Origin: CAWVWF01 sp963933885
GTDB lineage: Bacteria; Bacteroidota; Bacteroidia; Flavobacteriales_C; GCA-002722245
Length of the DNA: 8,116 bases
Assembly (NCBI GenBank): GCA_963933885.1
Contig: CAWVWF010000165.1
Location: 1 to 8,116 of the forward strand
Direction: 5' to 3'
Below the pieces are notes generated by a model. The model had not been told where the DNA came from and did not search any database. It worked only from the letters and a program-made list of their open reading frames with translations. Both the position numbers and the translations under genes were made by a program. Position 1 is the first letter of the stretch, and every line of letters begins with the position of its first letter. Below, piece by piece: positions 1 to 5,829 of this stretch.

Positions 1-1922
1 TTGAATTTGTAGGTTCAGCAGATATTAATGATGTTTTCGCATTTTTTATTAGTGGTCCAGGATTTGGAGCTCCCACAAATATTGCAGTCTTACCTGGAAC
101 TACTACACCTGTGTCTATTAATAATGTGAATAATGTAACAAACAATTCTTTTTATATTAACAATGGAGATGGTTTTAGCGGGCCTCAATTTTCAGATGCT
201 ACTGTTGTTAATTTTGATGGGATAACAGTTAAATTAACAGCAATTGCAAAAGTAACTCCTTGTCAGACTTATCATTTAAGGCTTGTGTTAGCTGATGGTG
301 GTGATGCTAGTTTAGATTCTGGAGTATTCCTTCAAGCTGGTAGTTTAAATAGTAATCCTGCGTTTCAATATACAGATGAACCTACTTTTAATCCATTATC
401 AATTGACACATTAATTTCAGAAGGTTGTTCTAACGGAAAAGTCAAGTTTAAGAGGTATGATGATCTATGGAATCCTTTTATATTAGATTTTAGAGTTTTA
501 GGAACTGCGACTAATGGAGTTGATTATACATTATCAGCCAATCAAGTAAGTTTCCCCGCAAATATTGATGAAGTAACAATTGATATTAATTCGATAGCTG
601 ATGTTTTAGTTGAAGGAACTGAATCAGTTATTTTAAGATTTCCAAGCCCATTTATTTGTATTCCAGATTCTATAGATATTATTTATAATATAGTTGATCA
701 AACTCCTTTAGTTACAAATTCAATTACTGGGAGCATAACATGCCCAGTAGATGATTTTGAAATGGAAGCAATTGTTTCAGGTGGTGTTCCTGGTTATGAT
801 TTTAGTTGGAATGATGGTACGATTACAAAGAAGAACACAGTATCACCTATTTCTACACAAACCTATTTATATACTGTTACAGACACATGTGGGAATACAA
901 AAGTTGATTCAGGTGTAATTACAGTTCCAAACTTTCAACCTTTAGCAGTTAATGTTTCTAATGATACAGTAGTTTATTGTCCTGGAGTTGAAGTAAACCT
1001 TAATGCTAACGGATCGGGAGGTGGTGGAACTTATACATATGCTTGGAGTGTTGGAGGGAGTAGTAGTACTTTAATGGATACAATACTTAACGATGCGGTT
1101 TATATTGTAACTGTATATGATAATTGTGGCGATTCAATAAATGGAAATGTTTCCGTAGATCTAGATTATACTGTATTTTCTGTTTCTGGATTTAATGATA
1201 CAACGATTTGTTATGGAGATTCAGCCTTGTTGTCATCAACAGCTACAGGTGGCGTTAAGCCTTATACTTACGTTTGGGAAACAGGAGATTTAACAACTAC
1301 AACTACATACAGTGGACTTGTTTCTAAATTTGTATTTATATCAGCAATTGATTCTTGTGGAATTATTCCTGCAAAGGATAGTGTATTTGTAACTGTTCAA
1401 AAACCAACGGCAGATTTTGAAATCATTGCTCCAGTTCCTGAAATTCTTGAAATTATCTATTATGAAAATTCTTCATTAGGTAATTCTCTTACATACGATT
1501 GGGATTTCGGTAATGGTTATTTATCTATTCTTGAAGATGATGAAACTACTTATCCTGCTGATTCTTTATATACTGTTACTCTAGCAGTTGAAGATGATTT
1601 AGGTTGTAAAGATACTATTGTAAAGCAAATACAGATTGATCCACCTTTATACTACTACCTACCAAACAGTTTTACACCAGATGGAGATGGAATTAACGAT
1701 GAGTTTTTAGGGAAGGGTGTTGGAATTGATAAATTTGAAATTTCAATTTATGATAGATGGGGTATTGAACTTTTTTCAACAACAAATTATAGAGAAGGTT
1801 GGGAAGGTAGATATAAGTCAGGTAAATATGTTCCTCTTGGAGTATATGTCTACAGAGTGTTTATAATAGGCGAGTCTGGAGAGGAGATTGAAAAGATAGG
1901 GAAAGTAACCCTTCTTAGATAG
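1..1922 (+). CDS. Secreted adhesin-like protein with T9SS type B sorting domain, 5' truncated by window edge
   Basis: The reading frame is open from base 3, so the gene begins outside the window; the GTG at 111 is internal. The first visible residues (DVFAFFISGPGFG, then NIAVLPGTTTPVSINNVN) match my memory of the choice-of-anchor L domain of Bacteroidota surface proteins. Next comes a Calx-beta-like stretch (about nt 400-700, with NGVDY and EGTE). Three related Ig/SprB-like repeats follow (about nt 714-926, 942-1163 and 1170-1394), each with one Cys near its start and a D-x-C-G near its end. A PKD domain (about 1401-1634, YDWDFGNG) precedes the C-terminal gliding-motility/type B T9SS domain (about 1650-1919), recognised by LPNSFTPDGDGINDEF, YDRWG and GVYVYRV. 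The product should be exported by the T9SS to the cell surface, probably in adhesion or gliding; the ligand cannot be told. The stop is TAG at 1920-1922. Confidence 0.9.
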   Translation, partial: EFVGSADINDVFAFFISGPGFGAPTNIAVLPGTTTPVSINNVNNVTNNSFYINNGDGFSGPQFSDATVVNFDGITVKLTAIAKVTPCQTYHLRLVLADGGDASLDSGVFLQAGSLNSNPAFQYTDEPTFNPLSIDTLISEGCSNGKVKFKRYDDLWNPFILDFRVLGTATNGVDYTLSANQVSFPANIDEVTIDINSIADVLVEGTESVILRFPSPFICIPDSIDIIYNIVDQTPLVTNSITGSITCPVDDFEMEAIVSGGVPGYDFSWNDGTITKKNTVSPISTQTYLYTVTDTCGNTKVDSGVITVPNFQPLAVNVSNDTVVYCPGVEVNLNANGSGGGGTYTYAWSVGGSSSTLMDTILNDAVYIVTVYDNCGDSINGNVSVDLDYTVFSVSGFNDTTICYGDSALLSSTATGGVKPYTYVWETGDLTTTTTYSGLVSKFVFISAIDSCGIIPAKDSVFVTVQKPTADFEIIAPVPEILEIIYYENSSLGNSLTYDWDFGNGYLSILEDDETTYPADSLYTVTLAVEDDLGCKDTIVKQIQIDPPLYYYLPNSFTPDGDGINDEFLGKGVGIDKFEISIYDRWGIELFSTTNYREGWEGRYKSGKYVPLGVYVYRVFIIGESGEEIEKIGKVTLLR

Positions 1923-1966
1923 ACTATATTGTAATCTATTTCACTTATAAACTTCTTATTAATTCT

Positions 1967-1974
1967 TATTTTTG
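1967..1974 (+). promoter_or_regulatory. Putative Bacteroidota -7 box ahead of thioredoxin
   Basis: TATTTTTG matches the TAnnTTTG consensus of Bacteroidota housekeeping promoters exactly. It ends only 4 bases before the ATG at 1979, so a transcript from it would be leaderless or nearly so. No convincing -33 TTG lies at the usual 17-23 bp upstream, so this remains a motif match in AT-rich DNA. Confidence 0.4.
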
Positions 1975-1978
1975 TCAC

Positions 1979-2269
1979 ATGGCAAATTTAAAAGACATTA
2001 TCAATTCTCAAGAAAACGTATTAATTGATTTTCATGCCGAATGGTGTGGACCATGTAAAACATTAGCACCTATATTAAAGTCAGTGAAGGAGGACTTAGG
2101 TGATAATATAAGGATTGTGAAAATAGATGTTGATAAACATCAAAGTCTGGCTTCTCAAATGGGGGTTCGTGGAGTACCATCGATGTTTTTTTATAAAAAT
2201 GGGAAACTACTTAAATCACTATCAGGAGTTCTAACAGGAACTGAAATCAAAAAGCAATTCAATTTGTAA
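1979..2269 (+). CDS. Thioredoxin
   Basis: This 96-residue protein is a compact thioredoxin, slightly shorter than the usual ~105 residues. It carries the redox motif WCGPC (Cys23, Cys26), with Asp17 in the buried acid position of the IDF strand and the conserved cis-proline in GVP (Pro67). No signal peptide or membrane segment is seen, so it should reduce protein disulfides in the cytoplasm using thioredoxin reductase. ATG 1979 is secure: the text before the active site has normal thioredoxin length and the next Met is residue 61. The stop lies 2 bp before the next start, suggesting co-transcription and translational coupling with the small membrane protein. It could serve as general trxA or as an accessory thioredoxin for that partner; the sequence does not distinguish these. 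Confidence 0.95.
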   Translation: MANLKDIINSQENVLIDFHAEWCGPCKTLAPILKSVKEDLGDNIRIVKIDVDKHQSLASQMGVRGVPSMFFYKNGKLLKSLSGVLTGTEIKKQFNL

Positions 2270-2271
2270 TT

Positions 2272-2502
2272 ATGAAACATGTTCTATCCTGGAGTTTGGC
2301 TTGTTTAACACTCGGACTTCTTCCATATTCTGAGCCTCATATTTTTGGGAAAATAAAATGGATTTTTGGTGGAGCTGAAGGGATGCAGTTATTGGACTGG
2401 TTTGATTTTGTTTTACACGGATTTCCCTGGTTTGGATTATTGATTGTAATCCTTATTACATTAAATAGAAAACCTATCAATATAGGAAACCAAAGTACGT
2501 AA
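2272..2502 (+). CDS. Small membrane protein with conserved EPH...DWFD..LHG motif, function unknown
   Basis: This 76-residue protein has two hydrophobic stretches: residues about 4-18, followed by PYSEPHIFGK, and about 50-65 after HGFPW. Between them is a patterned segment with W30, GGAEGM and DWFDFVLHG. From memory this resembles a family of ~70-80 residue proteins in Proteobacteria and Bacteroidota often labelled 'RND transporter' in databases. It is far too small to be an RND pump, and I consider that name an inherited error. The conserved His and acidic residues between two helices suggest a small inner-membrane accessory protein, but no function is established. Its ATG follows the thioredoxin stop by 2 bp, so the two are very likely one operon. 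Confidence 0.75.
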   Translation: MKHVLSWSLACLTLGLLPYSEPHIFGKIKWIFGGAEGMQLLDWFDFVLHGFPWFGLLIVILITLNRKPINIGNQST

Positions 2503-2523
2503 AAACACATAGCTAATTGTAGG

Positions 2524-2583
2524 GGTTATTTTTCACAAAAAACACTTGCACTCTTCTTATTAATTGCTTCTTTTACGAACGCA
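2524..2583 (+). other. Signal peptide-coding segment upstream of the first ATG
   Basis: In the frame of the 2584 gene, the codons directly upstream read GYFSQKTLALFLLIASFTNA and then run straight into the ATG. This is a textbook Sec signal peptide: a polar, Lys-containing start, a hydrophobic core (LALFLLIASF) and an A-x-A-like end (TNA). No ATG, GTG or TTG lies in this frame between the TAA at 2500-2502 and 2584. A box TATTTTTC (2527-2534), one base off TAnnTTTG, overlaps the segment but may be chance. Confidence 0.7.
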
Positions 2584-3984
2584 ATGACCTTTACTTATGG
2601 TTCTTACTCTGGTAATGGTACTTCTCAAAGTATTACTGGAGTTGGTTTCGAACCTGATATTGTTCTTATAAAAGCTGATCCAGGTTATGAAGCTACAGTT
2701 GCTACATCAAGTATGACTGCCGGTTATTCTAAATTACTATCTGGAACAGCAGCATTGTCTACAGGTCATATTACAACTTTAGATTCAGATGGTTTTACTG
2801 TCGGTTCTTCAAATCAAGCTAACAAATCAGGCGAGTCATATTATTTTGTTGCTTGGGATGATGATACAGGAATTGATATAGGAAGTTATGTAGGAAGTCC
2901 AGGCTCGGTTTCTGTAGGTTATAGGCCAGCAATGGTTTGGATTTTAGGTGATGATGGTGCTTGGCCAGATTACGCTTCTTATGCGTTTGATGGGCATGGA
3001 GGAGCTTCTTCTCGATTCCAAGACGGAAACACTACTGAAGATCATATTGGATCTTTTACAGCAACTGGATTCAACGTGGGGGCTGATTTAGATAACACAG
3101 GCGAAACATATCATTACATTACTTTTAAGGATGACGATGACGTAACAGAATCAACATATGTTGGTGATAACTCTAATGGTTTTGAAGTTACAGGTCCTGG
3201 AACAGATGTTCAATTTATGATGACAAAAAGTAGTTTAAACGAAAATGGTTGGTTTAAGGCTAGAAATATGCCTTCAGGAATTAGTTCTAAGTTTGGTACT
3301 ACTGCTCCTACTACAAATTCGATTAAAGATTGGACTGCAACTGGTTTTACTTTTGGAAGTAATGCAGAAGTGAACGGTTCTTCAAAAACACATTACTATT
3401 TTGCATCAAAAGGAGGAGGTGTTTTACCTGTAGAATTATTATCATTTAAAGCTAATTTAGATGGTAAGGCAGTAAGGATTGAATGGGAAACTGCTTCAGA
3501 AATAAATTCGAGTCATTTTTTAGTAGAACGATCTTTTGATGGTGAGAATTTTGAGATTATAGGACAAGTAACTGCCGCTGGAGAAAGTTCTGAAGCCATT
3601 ACTTATGAATTTTTTGATTATGCTCCAGGGGATGAGAATAACTATTATAGATTAAAGCAGATTGATTTTGATGATGCTTTTGAATATTTTAATACTGTTG
3701 TTGTAAACGGAACTACAGGAACTGAAATGACGCATATGAATTTGTATCCTAATCCAGTATTAGATGAAGCAAACTTCTATTTTGATTCAAGAGATGGTGG
3801 TACTTATACTGTTCAGATTTTCAATCCTTTGGGAACTGAAATATATAGTGCATCAATGTTTGCAAGTGAAGGCGGTAATAATCTTAAGGTTGATGTAATG
3901 TTATATGATCCTGGTTATTATATTGCTGTTATTGCTGGACCAGATGGAGATAAGAAACAAATGAAATTTTATAAAAGGATGTAA
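2584..3984 (+). CDS. Secreted repeat protein with T9SS type A sorting domain; true start upstream and unresolved
   Basis: Coordinates begin at the first ATG, but the signal peptide is encoded just upstream, so the real protein starts earlier. From the ATG, residues about 1-92, 93-183 and 184-279 are three related units. Each has a GSY/STYVG-like opening, a GF-x-[VF]-G turn, and a closing Y-[YH]-[YF] strand followed by DDD or GGG. The first, with GVGFEPDIVLIK, resembles beta-rich domains of unknown function seen in surface and phage-tail proteins. Residues about 281-374 (LPVELLSFKA, WETASEINSSHFLVERS, NNYYRLKQIDFD) form the fibronectin-like linker common in Bacteroidota. Residues about 383-466 (LYPNPVLDEANF, then GYYIAVI) are a T9SS type A sorting domain. 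It is probably a secreted or surface-anchored protein; its binding target is unknown. Confidence 0.88.
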   Translation: MTFTYGSYSGNGTSQSITGVGFEPDIVLIKADPGYEATVATSSMTAGYSKLLSGTAALSTGHITTLDSDGFTVGSSNQANKSGESYYFVAWDDDTGIDIGSYVGSPGSVSVGYRPAMVWILGDDGAWPDYASYAFDGHGGASSRFQDGNTTEDHIGSFTATGFNVGADLDNTGETYHYITFKDDDDVTESTYVGDNSNGFEVTGPGTDVQFMMTKSSLNENGWFKARNMPSGISSKFGTTAPTTNSIKDWTATGFTFGSNAEVNGSSKTHYYFASKGGGVLPVELLSFKANLDGKAVRIEWETASEINSSHFLVERSFDGENFEIIGQVTAAGESSEAITYEFFDYAPGDENNYYRLKQIDFDDAFEYFNTVVVNGTTGTEMTHMNLYPNPVLDEANFYFDSRDGGTYTVQIFNPLGTEIYSASMFASEGGNNLKVDVMLYDPGYYIAVIAGPDGDKKQMKFYKRM

Positions 3985-3986
3985 AT

Positions 3987-4015
3987 AAAAAAAGGAGCTA
4001 ATTGCTCCTTTTTTT
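3987..4015. terminator. Bidirectional intrinsic terminator between convergent genes
   Basis: A perfect inverted repeat has the core GGAGC (3994-3998) and GCTCC (4004-4008) around a 5-base loop TAATT. It is flanked by seven A on the left (3987-3993) and seven T on the right (4009-4015). Read on either strand it gives a hairpin followed by a U-run, so it can end both the + gene stopping at 3984 and the - gene stopping at 4022. Confidence 0.9.
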
Positions 4016-4021
4016 ATTTGA

Positions 4022-5680
4022 TTATTTCTTTAATACTTTAAATGTCTTTCCAGATTTTTTATCTTTTATTAGATAAACTCCAGCTACTAATTCACTTAAG
4101 TTTATAATATGTTCCGACGATTGTGGTGATTGTATAATGAATTTACCCTCTAATGAATATACAGATAATTCGATCGGTGTACTTCCTTTAATCTTTACTC
4201 TAGAGTTGGATAGATAACTTAGACTAAATGTCAAGTCAATCTCTTCTTTTGAATTGGTCATTAAATTGTTTTCAATACTATTTACGGCAGCCAATCCTCC
4301 TAAAAAACCTGCTCCATAATAGGTGCAGTATTCACTGGAAACATAATTGTTTATGTTGTCTGTGAAATTTGAACATTCACTTTCTGGACCACCAGCTAAA
4401 CCACCTTTTAATTCATGCAAGTAAGTTTCACTTCCTGGATTGTTCTTTTCGTTGTTATATTTTGTCCAAGCATTTGTTGTTTTACCAAATGCAGGCCCAT
4501 GATGTGGGTGCTGAGGGTAGCCTCCTCCAAGTTCATTGTAACCAATTAAAAAAGAAAAATTCGCCGGAGCATCTGTACTAACAGTTCCGTGAGAACCTAA
4601 TATGAAATTGATATTAGATTTAGCAAAATTATAAGCTGTGCTGTTTCCAGATAGCTTATGGTATAAAGCTGCTAAAAAAGCTGCATTTCCTGCGAAGGGT
4701 AAACTTCCCCAATTTGTACTATGGTAATAACCACAAGTCGATAGGGAATAGCCGTTTACCTTAGAAGCAAGATTGCTTAAATACGTGTTTTTTTGAGTTA
4801 GTTTATACAATTCTACTTGTAGTAATGGGTGAACATTCCCATAATAGAAGTCATCCCAAATATCAGTTGCGCTTGCTGAATAACTTTCGGCTGATACTAA
4901 ATAATTATTATCATTTGTTGCTCTATAAAGCATTGCCGCTGCTAGTCCAAGTTCATCAGCATATCCTTTTGATGCTAATCCATGTGTACCTCCGTAAAAA
5001 TCATCTGGATCATCTGTTCCTTCCGGATTTATAGTTGCAATTGTATAATATTCCTTAGCTGCATTTAAACAACTTGTAGCGTAAGCGTTATCGTAAGATT
5101 TGTATACTATACTCATTAAGGCTAAAGAAGAAGCTGCATTCCCTAAGGCATTTGAATGCCCACTTGTAGTTGATAATACAGGTCTAGATCCACCTCCGTT
5201 TGCAGCTGATTCACCAGATTGAGTTACCGGTTCAGAAAAGCTGTTGTGGTCTTTTTTATCACTGATCTGCCAATATGCAGTTCCGTTATCAACACATTTA
5301 ATTAAGTAATCAGTTTCGATTTTAACTTCATCAAGTATGTCAGGGATTCCATTGGAAGGAGGAGCAGAATTAGCTTGAGAATAATCATCGGCGTAGGCTG
5401 CGTCGAAATTATCATATCCAGCTAAATACATTAAAGCAGTGAAAGGTCCAGTGTGGTGAAATTTAATGTAATCTCCGCAATCATGCCAGCCACCAGTTAA
5501 GTCTTTTCCTACTTGTTGTCCATCTTGTAAGTGACAAGCTCCATGTATCCAGGAATCTGTGTTACCACATCGTTGTGCACCAAGAAAGTAAGTTGATAGG
5601 TATTGTGCTTTTGGGTAGTCGTGTTGAGCACCACTAATAAAGTGGCAACCAATAAAAATAAGTAAGACAAATTTTTTCAT
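4022..5680 (-). CDS. Secreted family 9 glycoside hydrolase (endoglucanase/cellulase) with T9SS type A tail
   Basis: This 552-residue protein starts with a Sec signal peptide (MKKFVLLIFIGCHFISGA, cleavage probably before Gln19). The catalytic domain (about 20-470) carries the GH9 hallmarks. GGWHDCGDYIKF holds the base pair Asp67/Asp70, HPHHGPA (391-397) is the His signature, and FTDNINNYVSSE ends in the likely acid Glu450. GH9 enzymes cleave beta-1,4-glucans by inversion; whether this one prefers cellulose, mixed-linkage glucan or another glucan cannot be read here. No carbohydrate-binding module or N-terminal Ig-like domain is present. Residues about 475-552 (IELSVYSLEGKFII, then LVAGVYLIKDKKSGKTFKVLKK) form a T9SS type A sorting domain, implying secretion or surface attachment. 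Several Cys lie near the active site (C38, C49, C68). The gene appears monocistronic, with a repeat array upstream of its start. Confidence 0.93.
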   Translation of the reverse strand: MKKFVLLIFIGCHFISGAQHDYPKAQYLSTYFLGAQRCGNTDSWIHGACHLQDGQQVGKDLTGGWHDCGDYIKFHHTGPFTALMYLAGYDNFDAAYADDYSQANSAPPSNGIPDILDEVKIETDYLIKCVDNGTAYWQISDKKDHNSFSEPVTQSGESAANGGGSRPVLSTTSGHSNALGNAASSLALMSIVYKSYDNAYATSCLNAAKEYYTIATINPEGTDDPDDFYGGTHGLASKGYADELGLAAAMLYRATNDNNYLVSAESYSASATDIWDDFYYGNVHPLLQVELYKLTQKNTYLSNLASKVNGYSLSTCGYYHSTNWGSLPFAGNAAFLAALYHKLSGNSTAYNFAKSNINFILGSHGTVSTDAPANFSFLIGYNELGGGYPQHPHHGPAFGKTTNAWTKYNNEKNNPGSETYLHELKGGLAGGPESECSNFTDNINNYVSSEYCTYYGAGFLGGLAAVNSIENNLMTNSKEEIDLTFSLSYLSNSRVKIKGSTPIELSVYSLEGKFIIQSPQSSEHIINLSELVAGVYLIKDKKSGKTFKVLKK

Positions 5681-5733
5681 AAGGGATGAGCGTTTTGATT
5701 CGAAAACAAATAAACTCTAATTGGTTAGAAATG

Positions 5734-5806
5734 ACTTTACATTTCTTTGAAAAAGGTTTACATACCTGAAATATAGACTTTACATTATTTTAAAATACTT
5801 TACATT
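5734..5806 (-). promoter_or_regulatory. Four phased TTTACAT direct repeats, putative regulator-binding array for the cellulase
   Basis: TTTACAT occurs at 5736-5742, 5757-5763, 5779-5785 and 5799-5805. Copies 1, 3 and 4 extend to ACTTTACATT; copy 2 is GGTTTACATA. Start-to-start spacing is 21, 22 and 20 bp, about two DNA turns, so all lie on one face of the helix. On the cellulase strand the unit reads AATGTAAAG, which fits 7 of 9 positions of the LytTR-type consensus as I remember it ([TA][AC][CA]GTTN[AG][TG], repeated after ~12 bp). The nearest copy sits 21 bp upstream of a weak -7-like TTTATTTG (5707-5714, minus strand), a geometry that suits an activator of the cellulase. The regulator's identity is inference. 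Confidence 0.6.
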
Positions 5807-5817
5807 TTTCTGTAGAG

Positions 5818-5829
5818 TAGTACGTACTA
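5818..5829. repeat. 12-bp perfect palindrome at the ATPase stop codon
   Basis: TAGTACGTACTA is perfectly self-complementary and includes the ATPase stop codon (CTA on the plus strand at 5827-5829). It lies 12 bp from the last TTTACAT repeat, on the side far from the cellulase. It could be an operator half of the array or chance. Confidence 0.4.

Noticed and set aside
111..113. GTG at 111 as the start of the first gene
   Set aside because: The frame stays open to the window edge and the upstream codons encode recognisable domain sequence, so the gene simply begins outside the window.
4369..5034. Two plus-strand open frames (about 70 residues each) within 4369-4581 and 4825-5034
   Set aside because: They lie antisense inside the GH9 gene, whose catalytic motifs are intact; their His/Leu-rich translations look like shadows.
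5636..5647. Lipoprotein signal (FIGC, Cys12) in the GH9 leader
   Set aside because: Position -3 is Phe rather than Leu-like, and a T9SS tail with a better signal peptidase I site (SGA-Q) points to a Sec/T9SS secreted protein.
5692..5707. Small inverted repeat GTTTT/AAAAC near the GH9 start
   Set aside because: A 5-bp AT-rich stem with a 6-base loop is expected by chance in this composition.
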